From positions 62,001-126,000 of the forward strand of contig JACDAQ010000025.1 of NCBI GenBank assembly GCA_013695355.1: a stretch of 64,000 nucleotides of DNA. Direction: 5' to 3'. A model generated the notes under the pieces. It did not search any database. It was not told where the DNA came from and saw only the letters and a program-made list of their open reading frames with translations. Source of the DNA: Candidatus Protochlamydia sp. GTDB taxonomy: Bacteria; Chlamydiota; Chlamydiia; Chlamydiales; Parachlamydiaceae. Below, piece by piece: positions 35,264 through 44,979 of this stretch. The number at the start of each line of letters is the position of its first letter. The stretch's first letter is position 1. The position numbers were made by a program, and so were the translations under genes.

Positions 35264-35926
35264 ATGGAAATATGGCTTGATACAACAAATGAAGAAACGA
35301 TCCAGCAGGCGGTCCGTTTAGGGATTTTATCGGGTATCACGACAAATCCTAGCCTGATCGTCAGCTCGCAAAAAGAAATGCGTCCGCTTTTAGAAAGCCT
35401 TCTAGAACTTCAAGAAGGCCCGGTGACAGTTCAGGTGGTTGCCGATGACGCCTATGAAATGGCCCAGCAAGGTCAATCCCTTTATTCCTTTTCAAATCGC
35501 ATTATTGTAAAAGTTCCTATGACAAAAAATGGCCTTGAGGCCATCCATTTATTGGCCAGTCAAGGAATTCCTACAATGGCCACCGTCATTTTTCATTCCC
35601 GGCAAGCTTTGATGGCTGCTATGGCAGGAGCCTATTACGTCGCTCCCTATTTAAGCCGTATCGAAACAGCCGGTGAAGATCCATGGAAAATGTTAGCGAC
35701 AACTTTAGAAATGTTTCACAATTATCGGCTGCAAACAAAAATTCTTGGGGCTTCCTTAACAAGTGTCGAACAGGTGGTTAAATGTGCGGAATTAGGCATT
35801 TATGGAATAACAGTCAAAGACAACCTTTTTGAAAAACTCATTGAGGACCATCCATTGACGCTTGAAGGGGTTGAAAAATTTACTGAAGACTGGAAAAATG
35901 TTTCAAACTCTCTTTTTGTTCAATGA
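35264..35926 (+). CDS. fructose-6-phosphate aldolase/transaldolase-like protein
   Basis: This 220-residue TIM-barrel enzyme belongs to the small transaldolase (TalC/FSA) group. MEIWLDTTNEETIQQAVRLG and GITTNPSLIV give the N-terminal motif, and RIIVKVPMTKNGLEAIHLL carries the Schiff-base lysine. GITVKDNLFEKL lies near the end. Length fits FSA or TalC rather than full-length TalA/B. It would handle C6/C7 sugar phosphates in the pentose phosphate pathway. The METTL25-like gene starts 4 bases before its stop, so they are coupled. Confidence 0.92.
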   Translation: MEIWLDTTNEETIQQAVRLGILSGITTNPSLIVSSQKEMRPLLESLLELQEGPVTVQVVADDAYEMAQQGQSLYSFSNRIIVKVPMTKNGLEAIHLLASQGIPTMATVIFHSRQALMAAMAGAYYVAPYLSRIETAGEDPWKMLATTLEMFHNYRLQTKILGASLTSVEQVVKCAELGIYGITVKDNLFEKLIEDHPLTLEGVEKFTEDWKNVSNSLFVQ

Positions 35927-37089
35927 ATAAAGATGAGCTGGAAAATTTACTAACCTCCTTATTTGAAAATAAGCTTTTAATTTCCGCTGTGTTAAGCTCC
36001 CCTCTTTTTCCAGGAGTTAGCGATAAAATTACACTTCGTTCTTTGGTTATGAATGGGCAGGCGAACTTTCAATCCACTACTATTGTTCAAAAGCAAGCCT
36101 TTCATAAAAACTACAAGCCAAGTGAAGCTCTGGTGCTGCTAAAGCAAAATTTATTTAATTATAAACAGACGATGCTTTTTACTAGAACAGCTGACTATCA
36201 GATTCTCATTAATAAGAAACAGCATGCAACCCTTTTAAAAAAAACCGCTTCTAAGGCAGCCACTCCTTTAACGCATAATCGCACCAAAGAATATATTTTG
36301 CCTGAAGGGATACCCGTACCTTTTTTAGTCAAGCTTGGAGTCATGAGCCCAGCTGGAAAGGTAAATGCGCAAAAAGGCGATAAATTCCGTCAAATTAATC
36401 GTTTTTTGGAAATGGTTGAAGATGTGCTTCCCCATTTCCAACAGAAATCAACCTTGCAAATCGTGGATTTTGGATGCGGCAAGGCTTATCTTACCTTTGC
36501 CCTTTTCCATTTTCTCAAAGAGGTGAAGGGTTATACGGTCAACATGAAAGGGATCGATTTGAAAGAGGCTGTGATTCAGGAATGCAGTCGGCTGTCAAAA
36601 GATTTAGGGTATGCTGAGGAGCTTGAATTTATTTTAGGCGACATTAATGCCTTCGACATCGACCGATCCGTTGATCTGGTGGTTTCTTTGCACGCGTGCG
36701 ATACGGCTACCGATGCGGCTCTAGAGAAGGCGATCAAATGGCAGGCGCGTGTGATCTTATCCGTTCCCTGCTGTCAGCATGAATTATTTAAACAAGTTCG
36801 GCATGATGGTCTGGCCCCGCTTTTAAAACATGGTATAATAAAAGAGAGGTTCGCAGCATTGGCAACGGATGCTGCACGTGGTCAGCTGCTTGAAGCATTA
36901 GGTTATCAGGTTCAGATTTTGGAATTTATTGATGTCGAGCATACGCCTAAAAATTTATTGATACGTGCCATTATTGGCTCCAATAAGAAGGACTGCAGCA
37001 AAGCTCTGGAAGAATACCGGGTCTTTAAAAGTTTACTGAACATCCATCCTTCATTGGAAAAGCGTTTTCAAGAAAATTTGAATCAGTAA
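35923..37089 (+). CDS. METTL25/RRNAD1-like SAM-dependent methyltransferase
   Basis: This 388-residue protein has the Methyltransf_32 pattern. IVDFGCGKAYLTFALFHFL (SAM-binding motif I) lies near residue 183, followed by MKGIDLKEAVIQECSRLSK, LVVSLHACDTATDAALEKAI, and the cysteine-containing VILSVPCCQHELFKQ. The N-terminal 130 residues are a helical extension. Eukaryotic relatives modify rRNA or proteins, but the bacterial substrate is unknown. It overlaps the FSA-like gene by 4 bases and converges with the yihY-like gene, 20 bases away. Confidence 0.85.
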   Translation: MNKDELENLLTSLFENKLLISAVLSSPLFPGVSDKITLRSLVMNGQANFQSTTIVQKQAFHKNYKPSEALVLLKQNLFNYKQTMLFTRTADYQILINKKQHATLLKKTASKAATPLTHNRTKEYILPEGIPVPFLVKLGVMSPAGKVNAQKGDKFRQINRFLEMVEDVLPHFQQKSTLQIVDFGCGKAYLTFALFHFLKEVKGYTVNMKGIDLKEAVIQECSRLSKDLGYAEELEFILGDINAFDIDRSVDLVVSLHACDTATDAALEKAIKWQARVILSVPCCQHELFKQVRHDGLAPLLKHGIIKERFAALATDAARGQLLEALGYQVQILEFIDVEHTPKNLLIRAIIGSNKKDCSKALEEYRVFKSLLNIHPSLEKRFQENLNQ

Positions 37090-37109
37090 TTATTTTATGT
37101 CTTAAAGTC

Positions 37110-38093
37110 TTAAATTTTTTTTATAGTTGATTTCGACCGAGGCAATTTGTGTGAGATTTTGTCAGGACTTGAAATATTTACTGAATTACCCCCTGTATCT
37201 TGCTCTTGTTGGATATTGTAACAAAGTTCGGCTCCAAACATTAAGATGAGCCAGCTATAGTTTAGCCAAATAAGAAAAAGGGGAACGGCCGCAAAACTAC
37301 CGTAGATGGTTCCATAGCTTGCAGCTTTGACTTGAAATGTCACATAAATCCATTGCCAAATAAAAAAAATGATCCCAGTAATGATTCCGGCTTTAAAACC
37401 AGCTTTCCAGGACACTTGGGTGTTAGGGAGATAGATAAGGAGCAAGCTGATCAGACACCAGCTCACTAAATAGGCAATGATATTGAATAAAACTGAAACC
37501 CATGGCGTTAAAAAATGCAAAAAAGAAAGGGCTTCCGTGGCAGCGATGGTAGCGGTGGATGAAAAAAGTATGACGCTGCTGGACCCCACTAAAAAAATAG
37601 GAAAAAGCAAAATAACAGGGATGAAACTCTTTACTTCTTCCCAAAGAGTGCGGGATTTTACTTTCCAAATTTCATTAAAGAAGTCTTCAATATTCCCAAT
37701 GGTCTTAAGGACTGTCCAAAACAGGAAAATTAACCCTAAACTGGCAACCAGACTCCCTTTTGTGGTTTTTAGGGTAGAATTAGAAAATTCGACCAGCTTG
37801 TTAGCTACCTCAGGCTGGCTTCCAAACTGCATTTTTACCTGTTCTTCGAATTTTTCTGCAAAGCCTAATTCCTGGGCGATTCCAAATCCAATTGCCAGTA
37901 AAGGAATGATTGCCAGTAATGAATAAAAAGTGAGAGTAGAAGCTTTATCAAAGCCTTTGTCTTTGAAAAAACCTTGTACAGAACCAATGAGAATCCTTAA
38001 AGATTTATAACAAAAACGTTTAAAGCGAGAATCAGATTCATTCTCATTCCAGGTTTTTTTTCGAAATAATTTCATTATTTTATTGAATTTCAT
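37110..38093 (-). CDS. YihY/BrkB family inner-membrane protein
   Basis: A 327-residue inner-membrane protein has about six hydrophobic segments. The signature DKGFDKASTLTFYSLLAIIPLLAIGFGIA near residue 45 and a later YGTIYGSFAAVPLFLIWLNYSWLILMFGAELCYN are typical of the UPF0761/YihY group once called ribonuclease BN. Its true role is probably membrane transport or envelope maintenance. The charged tail after residue 300 is likely cytoplasmic. It stands alone, convergent with the METTL25-like gene. Confidence 0.9.
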   Translation of the reverse strand: MKFNKIMKLFRKKTWNENESDSRFKRFCYKSLRILIGSVQGFFKDKGFDKASTLTFYSLLAIIPLLAIGFGIAQELGFAEKFEEQVKMQFGSQPEVANKLVEFSNSTLKTTKGSLVASLGLIFLFWTVLKTIGNIEDFFNEIWKVKSRTLWEEVKSFIPVILLFPIFLVGSSSVILFSSTATIAATEALSFLHFLTPWVSVLFNIIAYLVSWCLISLLLIYLPNTQVSWKAGFKAGIITGIIFFIWQWIYVTFQVKAASYGTIYGSFAAVPLFLIWLNYSWLILMFGAELCYNIQQEQDTGGNSVNISSPDKISHKLPRSKSTIKKI

Positions 38094-38860
38094 TTAAAGT
38101 TACTCAATCGAAGGATTTGGATTTTGAATTTTTTTTTAATTTTTAGAAATTGTCAACAAAATTTGAGAATTTCGAAATCAACTTTTCTTTGTTCTTTAAT
38201 AATAGAAAATAATTTTCATTTCTATAGTTTTCCTTATTCTTGAGTGTAGAGCTTCTGCCAAGGAATACCTACTACCAAAATGACATTGCTTTATCCTTTG
38301 GCAAGCACTTTATATCGATAAAAACTTAATCAAATAACAGAAATCAGTGAAAAAGGATAATTCAGACCGATTGACTGAATCGCGGAGTGACACACTTCAG
38401 GGAGGTAATCACCCAAATTACTCAGAATCAATCTATGAGCCGGATAAAGCCCTTGCCAAAATCTATACGATCAAAAATGAAGTTTTTTTACTCACTCACA
38501 AGACCACCCGAGGAAGTTATTATTCCTAAGAGGTAAAAGGCCTTTTCCAGTCCTATAGTTCGCCAAAAGAGCATGGAAAACGGCGGGAGATGCAGAGCGA
38601 TTAATACGGAAAATCAAGGCGTATCCTTAAGGGATATTATGCCCCCAACGATTAAAACTGCAAAGGAGCGAATCGAGTGCAAGGTTCGGTTGCAGGCTGC
38701 TTTGAACCTTCGTTTGCTCACGTCATATTGGAAGATTTTGATATTAGTTTATCAAAAAAAAACAGATAACAAGATGGATATGCTCTTCTCCTGTAATTAA
38801 ATCTTGGGCGGAGCCCATCTTCCACGCCGATTGGGACTGTAATTGATAATTAAAGTTAAT
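38094..38860. other. intergenic stretch with only short doubtful frames
   Basis: About 770 bases hold two open frames of 60 and 75 codons (38347-38529 and 38573-38800). Neither has a ribosome-binding site, a recognisable motif or a plausible fold. The region may be eroded coding DNA, but no parent gene is recognised. No repeat shared with other parts of the window was seen. Confidence 0.45.
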
Positions 38861-39529
38861 TTAATGTCTCTCTTGAAGGGGGAAATCTTGGATGAGTATT
38901 GACAGCCGATCCAACAACAATTCAGTTTCTTTGGACTTAACTGAAAATTTTTTATACTGATCCTCGTATAAAGCTTGTAGCCATTTTTCTGTCAGATATT
39001 GGGGACTATGAACTTCGAGTATGGTACAGTAAGGAACCGGCTCGGACTTATCATCCCTGGAAACTTCCAGACGGTAAATATGGAGCGAAGCCTGGTCCAT
39101 AAAGTGCTCGTCCATCCAGTCCATTAATTCTGGAGATAGAGAAACCGTTCCGAAATACACGTGATTTTTATGTAAAGTGAAGCCCTGTTCGCGAAGCGCA
39201 ATTCCAATTGATTTTCCTTCTATGATTTCCTGATGAACGGGCGACAAATAGATGGGAGTTGGTTGAAAAAAATCGACTATTGCCAGTGTCCGCATGATTT
39301 TTTTGCCTTGGTGGACCGAGTGCAGATTTGCAATCCGGCTTAAAGGAAAAACATGAGAATTAATCTCAAGTGCATCTACACCATAGCTGCCAAAAAAATG
39401 CTCAATCCGGTCACTGTTTAGCCTGGATTTCAGAAAATCAACAGTTTCCTCTTTAATTTCAGGGAGAGCTTCAGAAAATCCTGCAAGTTGAAAAAAGGTC
39501 AAACCTAAAACAAAAAGTAAATTTTTCAT
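38861..39529 (-). CDS. secreted hypothetical protein
   Basis: A 222-residue protein has a clear signal peptide (MKNLLFVLGLTFFQLAGFSEA). The mature part mixes helices and strands, with segments such as GVDALEINSHVFPLSRIANL and SLHIYRLEVSRDDKSEPVPY. No family is recognised. It should act in the periplasm or envelope. It lies about 130 bases downstream of two more minus-strand unknown genes, with its own likely promoter. Confidence 0.7.
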   Translation of the reverse strand: MKNLLFVLGLTFFQLAGFSEALPEIKEETVDFLKSRLNSDRIEHFFGSYGVDALEINSHVFPLSRIANLHSVHQGKKIMRTLAIVDFFQPTPIYLSPVHQEIIEGKSIGIALREQGFTLHKNHVYFGTVSLSPELMDWMDEHFMDQASLHIYRLEVSRDDKSEPVPYCTILEVHSPQYLTEKWLQALYEDQYKKFSVKSKETELLLDRLSILIQDFPLQERH

Positions 39530-39657
39530 AGCGATGCCTTTATTTAAGAAGAGAAATCCGCGCGAGTTTGCAAAGTTTTTTTAGCAAACTTCAATTTTCA
39601 TCCCACCCATAACGTTCATGATCGTTAATTAAGTTGTGCAAAAAATCATCTTTTACA

Positions 39658-40725
39658 TTACCTAGCGTCCACTATCTTTAGGGCTTCTTGATAACTCTCC
39701 TTGGCAAAAATAGGGGTTGCTAGCGGCCCCCATAGGGCATCTGCCGATGGATTTTGATAATAGGTAATCTCATTTTCCACTAAAGTCACGCTTTCCATGC
39801 TGCTGCCATCCCAATAGCTATGGTAGTTTTTTTTGGTAAAGTTGATTCCAATTTTCAACCTATCAAGGGGGAAAGGATATTCGACTAAATAATTCCTTAA
39901 ATGATCATCGGTATTAATGGTTTGCAAAAGTTTATCAACCACTGTAAGAAGTACTGCTCTTGCTTCTTCTTGAGTCGTTTTTTTTACAAGAGTAAACCTA
40001 GCTCCGATTTCTTCAATGTTTGGGTTGATTTTGCCACCAATGGAAAGCTTTTCTAAATGGTGTTTTTGTCTCATTTTTTGGACGAATGAACTAAACATTT
40101 GATCAATGTTAAATTCCAGAACGGAAGTTTCATGAGCATAAGGATTGAAATTTAAAGTATTGGCAAGTTTAATTGCCTCTTCGTAGGATTCTTCAAAAAG
40201 ATCATAACTTTTGTTCGTAAAAGGGTCATTTGCAAAATAGAAAAGGCGGTTTCTATTTTCAACAGCTCCTGCCGTATCATCAACGTTATAAGTCCGTTCT
40301 ACACTTCCATCAGAATAAATTCCATTTCGCCCTGTGTAAGAAATTTCAATACAAATACGTTTATATGTAATCGGATTAATCTCAAGAAAAGGTTGAATTT
40401 TTTCATGCCTATTGACCTCTTGAACAAATCGATTCATTAGTATTAATTGTAATGCTCTAGCTTCTTCAATAGTTGCTCGACGATGAGCTGTAAACCCCAT
40501 CCCGATGACTTCCACCTTTTCATGCATTTTTCCGCTGCCTCCTTGGGGAATGAGGGAAAATTCTTCAAACATTTTTCTACCAAAAGTTTCACGTATTTCC
40601 TCCAAATAAGAACCATATTCTTCATAAGGAGAATGAGATTTTTTCAACCCATGGGGGAACCATGAATACAGTTGTGTAAAAAAAAGGACCGCCATTAATA
40701 GGATAACAAGTTTTTTTAATATCAC
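39658..40725 (-). CDS. envelope protein with two copies of one unknown domain
   Basis: A 355-residue protein has an N-terminal hydrophobic segment (LVILLMAVLFFTQLYSW), either a signal peptide or an anchor. Two similar halves follow. GMGFTAHRRATIEEARALQL...RICIEISYTGRNGIYSDGS...SYEEAIKLAN (about 75-195) corresponds to GARFTLVKKTTQEEARAVLL...LKIGINFTKKNYHSYWDGS...SYQEALKIVD (about 245-353). The domain is not one I know. Its start overlaps the stop of the 441-residue gene by 4 bases, so the two are coupled. Confidence 0.7.
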   Translation of the reverse strand: MILKKLVILLMAVLFFTQLYSWFPHGLKKSHSPYEEYGSYLEEIRETFGRKMFEEFSLIPQGGSGKMHEKVEVIGMGFTAHRRATIEEARALQLILMNRFVQEVNRHEKIQPFLEINPITYKRICIEISYTGRNGIYSDGSVERTYNVDDTAGAVENRNRLFYFANDPFTNKSYDLFEESYEEAIKLANTLNFNPYAHETSVLEFNIDQMFSSFVQKMRQKHHLEKLSIGGKINPNIEEIGARFTLVKKTTQEEARAVLLTVVDKLLQTINTDDHLRNYLVEYPFPLDRLKIGINFTKKNYHSYWDGSSMESVTLVENEITYYQNPSADALWGPLATPIFAKESYQEALKIVDAR

Positions 40726-42047
40726 TTACCGATCGCGTGATTAAAAATTTTATAATTTTTTCTAAAGTTAGCGACATCTGTTTCAAATGCTTTTTGATAA
40801 GTAGCTTCAACAAAACCATGATCTTTAATTTGATAACTAACATCATTTATTTGATGGCCTGCTAAATCATAGCTGTATGGCAGGGACATTTCCTGGTGGC
40901 CTAGGTGCTCAAAAAAAGAAAGCTGGAGTTTCTCTTCATAGGAGAGCCTTTCTGGAACATAAATAAAGGAGTTTTTTTCGGTAGAACTATTCACAATTCT
41001 GATGTGATAGTTTTTACCTCCATACAATTTTTTGCTTTCGTAACCACTTTCACCTATTTCGGTAATTTGATTAAGTTTTTTATCGATATAATGTTTGCCA
41101 AAGAAGAGAGCGATGTCATTTTTGGAATAGGTATTCCTTGCATATAGGACATATTCGTTTGGAATTGGTTTTACAGCTCCGTAAGTAGCTGTGATAAGAT
41201 GTTTTTTTAGATATTCACGCGTTTCACGCAGCCAAAACTGCTCGCAGAGTTCAAAAACGGCATTCGCTATTAAACCCGCTTCACTGTGGGCAAAATGAGC
41301 CCAGCATAGATTGGGATTAATTTGAGGCATTAGATCTGCAATGGTTTTTATCATTTGACAAAGACTATAAACTGCCAGTTTATTACATTTTGGTTCGTTT
41401 TGAAATCGATGCATATCCTTAAAAAGATTTCCTGTAGTAGGATTGTACAAACCAATACACAGGGGATTTTCAGGGAACTGTTTAATTATTAAGTTAGATG
41501 TATTGAGAAAATCATCATTGTTTTTATTTTCAAAGTCGTTCCTTATTCCATTTTGGAAAGTAACAAGGCCAATCGGTCCCTCTTGATTGAAAGTATTATT
41601 TTGTTTAGGGGGAAGAAGCTTATCAAGATGGTCCATAATATTAATTGTCTGTTCTTTAATTTCTCCTAACTTGTGCCATTGATCGCAAGCCACAACACAA
41701 TCGACTTCCAGTTTAGTAAGGCTGCACGGTTGATAGAAAATCGCTTTGCCTTTTATCCATTTGTTCTGAGAATTCAATTTAAGCATATGGGTTGGAATTT
41801 CTATTCGGATCTTAGGACCTTTTACGATTTCCTTGCACTGTTGAAGAATCGTTTGATAAAGTTCCTCAACATTATTTTCTAAATTATTCATACTTTGGTT
41901 CAGTCTACTAATCATTATTTCAGCAGCGCTTCGGGGTAATTCTGCAAGTTTTTTGCTTAGTTCAGTCGCTGCTTTTTGTCCCAATGCTGCGAGTTTCCGA
42001 GATAGCGCATCAACGGGATTTGATGAGATGGAAGGACTATTCAACAT
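40722..42047 (-). CDS. hypothetical protein, possible alpha/beta hydrolase (DUF687-like)
   Basis: A 441-residue protein without signal peptide. The first 80 residues are helical and amphipathic. The middle has VTFQNGIRNDFE, LYNPTTGNLFKDMHRF and the segment WAHFAHSEAGLIANAV, which resembles a serine-hydrolase nucleophile elbow (H-S-E-A-G). A chlamydia-only family, DUF687, has similar short motifs as I recall, but this is not certain. If it is a hydrolase or lipase it may act on host or bacterial lipids; that is inference. It overlaps the two-domain envelope gene by 4 bases. Confidence 0.65.
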   Translation of the reverse strand: MLNSPSISSNPVDALSRKLAALGQKAATELSKKLAELPRSAAEIMISRLNQSMNNLENNVEELYQTILQQCKEIVKGPKIRIEIPTHMLKLNSQNKWIKGKAIFYQPCSLTKLEVDCVVACDQWHKLGEIKEQTINIMDHLDKLLPPKQNNTFNQEGPIGLVTFQNGIRNDFENKNNDDFLNTSNLIIKQFPENPLCIGLYNPTTGNLFKDMHRFQNEPKCNKLAVYSLCQMIKTIADLMPQINPNLCWAHFAHSEAGLIANAVFELCEQFWLRETREYLKKHLITATYGAVKPIPNEYVLYARNTYSKNDIALFFGKHYIDKKLNQITEIGESGYESKKLYGGKNYHIRIVNSSTEKNSFIYVPERLSYEEKLQLSFFEHLGHQEMSLPYSYDLAGHQINDVSYQIKDHGFVEATYQKAFETDVANFRKNYKIFNHAIGK

Positions 42048-42242
42048 TTGTTTTTCCTCGATAAATTTCGAAATTTAGAAATAAAAGCACAGAATTGTTT
42101 TTAAGATCTCATTAAAATTTAGTTTTATTCATGTCCTAAAAAAATCTTATGAGATTTTATAGTAAATAAAAATATTTTTCTATAAGAAAATTATTTTTTG
42201 AAAAATAGCTGAATACATGCAGATAAATGCATAAAATAAGAG

Positions 42243-42833
42243 TTATTGATCTATATTTGTACCTCCATCAATCCAATGAGGGTCATCTGGATTTCCTATC
42301 CACCAACTGTCTGATGAAGTTTGAATGATAGATTCGGCTAACTCCACCCCCATGGGAGTTGTAAGGCGTTGCCGCGCCTTTTGATACCAGTCAGCCGCTT
42401 TAATATTGCCTAGTTCATGTTCCCGTTTCAACAAAAGGATTAGTTCCAATTGATCGGCATCATGCGCAATTTTTGATTCGAGCGAGGTCCCATTTTCATA
42501 TTCCTCAATCCATCCCACTATTTCTGGTCCTAGAAAAGAACCATCCGATAAGTCCTGTAAGGCTTTTTCTAACATGGGCTCGACATATTTTTTTTGAACA
42601 TAGTTTAAATCGCCAATACGTGCTTCGGGCAGATCGTGCAAAAGGCAGATCATGACTAGCTTGTTCAAATCAATTGAATCTTTTGAGAGCCTGGCAAGGG
42701 CGTAAGCGATCAAAGCAACCCGATAACTGTGCTCAGCTACAGATTGTTTTCCAGACCCTAAGAAACCTAAGCCAGAGCGTGGAATGTGAGCCAGCATTCC
42801 AATTTCATTCAGTAAATTTACAATTTCATTCAT
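42243..42833 (-). CDS. HD-domain phosphohydrolase (YfbR/HDDC2-like)
   Basis: This 196-residue HD-superfamily protein resembles 5'-deoxynucleotidases of the YfbR/HDDC2 type. The metal-binding residues appear in order: His in SVAEHSYRVALIAYALARL, the HD pair in ICLLHDLPEARIGDL, and the Asp in KIAHDADQLELILLL. It would remove phosphate from deoxynucleoside 5'-monophosphates. The start at 42833 is followed by MNEIVNLLNEIGMLAHIPRSG, typical for the family. It diverges from the respiratory operon, about 150 bases away. Confidence 0.88.
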   Translation of the reverse strand: MNEIVNLLNEIGMLAHIPRSGLGFLGSGKQSVAEHSYRVALIAYALARLSKDSIDLNKLVMICLLHDLPEARIGDLNYVQKKYVEPMLEKALQDLSDGSFLGPEIVGWIEEYENGTSLESKIAHDADQLELILLLKREHELGNIKAADWYQKARQRLTTPMGVELAESIIQTSSDSWWIGNPDDPHWIDGGTNIDQ

Positions 42834-42983
42834 TGGATCCTTTTAACATTTTTAATGATTTGAGTTCTGACATGAATAATATAATTGGACATTTCCTGCC
42901 TATCTCGTTTTATCTTTTTTAAAAAAACATTTAGTTTGGTAGAGTGCTGATCAATTCCTTTTTTTAAAAAGATCAAAATAAAA

Positions 42984-44831
42984 ATGGCCGACGAAGATCG
43001 CAAACATCAGGTAATGGAGTCTTACAGGGAGCTGTATGATGTGACGATCCCTGATCTGGATTATTACCTGCGCCAGATTGATTGCCGCGACGGCTGCCCT
43101 GTGAAGACAGACGGACGGGGCTACATGCTTGCTTTGCATGCCGGTAATTTGCTTGAAGGGTATAAAATTGCGCGAGGGACCAATCCCTTTGCATCCATCT
43201 GTGGGATGATTTGTGGCGCTCCTTGCGAAGTGGCCTGCCGCCGCGACAGGGTCGATAAAACATTGACGATCAGGGCCCAAAAAAGGTACCTGGATGAATG
43301 GTTTGGTCTAGACCAACAAGCTCATATCAAATCCCTTGAATATAGCTATGCCCGCGGGTCAACCAAGCCGGAGCCGAATGGCCTGCGCATTGCTTGCATT
43401 GGCGCCGGTGTGGCCTCTTTAACTTGTGCGCATGATCTGCTTCGCTTAGGCTATGCGGTGGATGTCTATGAAATGATGCGCATGCCCGGAGGGATGCTTG
43501 TTTATGGCGTCCCTAACTATCGTTTAAAAAATGAGATCGTGATTAATGAATGCTTTGCGATTGAACATTTAGGCGCTAAAATTCATTATAACGTCAAAGT
43601 CGGTCGCGACATCACCATGACTGAGCTATTAGCCCGGTACAGTGCCGTATTTATTGGCGCAGGCCTTTGGAAATCGCGGGAATTACCTATTCCCGGGGCC
43701 GATGCCCCTGATATCATCCGGGGAATTGAATACTTGCGGGTCCGTTGCGCTCAAGGGAAGTGGACGATTGGCGAACATGTGGTGGTTGTGGGCGGAGGCA
43801 ATGTAGCTTTTGACGTGGCGCGAACTTCCATCAGAAATGGCGCGAAAACCGTGATAATGGTCTGTTTGGAATCACGTGACGAACAAACGGCGGATGAATT
43901 TGAAATTGAGGACGGGTTTCAGGAAGGCATTAAGATTATCAACCGGGTTGGTCCGATTGCAGTCGAAAGAAACGAAGCGGGCAAAGTGATAGGATTGCGC
44001 GTGCAGCCGATCTTTTCCCTCTTCGACCACACCGGGAAGTTTGCTCCACAGTTTATTCCCGAGAGTGAATATGTCATCCCATGCGATACAATAGCTCTTT
44101 CGATTGGACAATCACTGGATGTGAGCCTTTTCGATGGATGGGATCAAAGAAGCGCCATGGAAATGGATCGCGGCGTGATCAAAACGGAGAGAGAATCGGG
44201 CAGGACTTCTGTCAAAGGGGTTTATGCAGGAGGCGATGCAGCCTTTGGCCCGGCCTTGTTTATTACTGGCATCCGCCATGGACAGGAAGCAGCCCGCTCA
44301 ATCGACTCCGATTTAAGAGGCACCCGCCCCTATCTTGAATTTTCAGCTGAATTTACCGAAATTCCTCCCATGCGCGATAAAACTTATTTACGCACTAAAT
44401 GGGCCCTTCCTTCAATGCAGCCGGCTGAGTCGCGCATTAATAACGAAAATCTGGTGGAGAATAATTACACGGCGGAAGAGGCCCACGAACAGTCTAATCG
44501 ATGTCTGCAATGCCATGTATCGCCTGTATTTGACGGTTCGCTTTGTATTAAATGCAATGGCTGCGTTGATGTCTGCCCCTGCAATTGTTTGAAGCAGGTT
44601 CCTATTAGCAAACTTAATCTGGATGCGGGAGAGGGCAACCTTCGGCTGGCGGTAGATAATTTTTATGGAGTGGACTCTGCTATGATGGACGATGAAGATT
44701 TGGCTGAAATGGGAACGGCCATGCTAAAAGACGAAGATCTTTGCATCCGGTGTGGACTTTGTGCTGAAAAATGCCCAACCCAGGCTGTAACGATGGATGT
44801 GATGAACTATTCTTTCCGCTGGATGGGGTAA
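42984..44831 (+). CDS. GltD-like FAD/NAD(P) oxidoreductase with C-terminal ferredoxin domain
   Basis: A 615-residue cytoplasmic flavoprotein. An N-terminal Fe-S domain (CGMICGAPCEVACRR, near residue 73) comes first. Then come an FAD-binding GAGVASLTCAHDLLRLGYAV...MPGGMLVYGVP and an NAD(P)-binding VVVGGGNVAFDVARTSIRNG. The C-terminal ferredoxin domain has two 4Fe-4S sites, CIKCNGCVDVCPCNC and CIRCGLCAEKCP. It is like the small subunit of glutamate synthase plus a ferredoxin domain, but no GltB is present. As first gene of the operon with Rieske and cytochrome b it probably feeds electrons from NAD(P)H or ferredoxin to the quinone pool or bc complex; this role is inference. Confidence 0.85.
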   Translation: MADEDRKHQVMESYRELYDVTIPDLDYYLRQIDCRDGCPVKTDGRGYMLALHAGNLLEGYKIARGTNPFASICGMICGAPCEVACRRDRVDKTLTIRAQKRYLDEWFGLDQQAHIKSLEYSYARGSTKPEPNGLRIACIGAGVASLTCAHDLLRLGYAVDVYEMMRMPGGMLVYGVPNYRLKNEIVINECFAIEHLGAKIHYNVKVGRDITMTELLARYSAVFIGAGLWKSRELPIPGADAPDIIRGIEYLRVRCAQGKWTIGEHVVVVGGGNVAFDVARTSIRNGAKTVIMVCLESRDEQTADEFEIEDGFQEGIKIINRVGPIAVERNEAGKVIGLRVQPIFSLFDHTGKFAPQFIPESEYVIPCDTIALSIGQSLDVSLFDGWDQRSAMEMDRGVIKTERESGRTSVKGVYAGGDAAFGPALFITGIRHGQEAARSIDSDLRGTRPYLEFSAEFTEIPPMRDKTYLRTKWALPSMQPAESRINNENLVENNYTAEEAHEQSNRCLQCHVSPVFDGSLCIKCNGCVDVCPCNCLKQVPISKLNLDAGEGNLRLAVDNFYGVDSAMMDDEDLAEMGTAMLKDEDLCIRCGLCAEKCPTQAVTMDVMNYSFRWMG

Positions 44832-44834
44832 AAA

Positions 44835-44978
44835 GTGTTATTTTTTATGCTGATTAGCTCAATAGCAGCTGCTTTAACAGGACTTATCATTTATATTTAT
44901 TTTTTTCGCAATGGGCAATTCGAAGATTCAGAGGCGGTCAAATATCAAATGTTCCACGAAGAAAATCCCGAGGATTGA
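44835..44978 (+). CDS. CcoS-like small membrane protein (GTG start)
   Basis: A 47-residue frame lies between the oxidoreductase and the Rieske gene. A GTG start is preceded by GGGG six bases upstream; an ATG four codons later is possible. It has one hydrophobic helix ([20 protein letters not shown]), then [21 protein letters not shown]. The helix followed by G-Q-F-(D/E)-D-x-E and an acidic tail is the CcoS/FixS pattern of cbb3 oxidase maturation. It ends 1 base before the Rieske ATG. A similar KYQM-type tail is found in the CcoQ-like peptide at 53681. Confidence 0.65.
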   Translation: MLFFMLISSIAAALTGLIIYIYFFRNGQFEDSEAVKYQMFHEENPED

Positions 44979-44979
44979 A

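Noticed and set aside
38347-38800. Two short open frames of 60 and 75 codons
   Set aside because: No ribosome-binding site, motif or plausible fold; treated as non-coding.
44505-44525. A CXXCH motif in the FAD oxidoreductase, suggesting heme c
   Set aside because: The protein has no signal peptide and the motif (CLQCH) lies just before cytoplasmic ferredoxin-type clusters, so heme attachment is unlikely.
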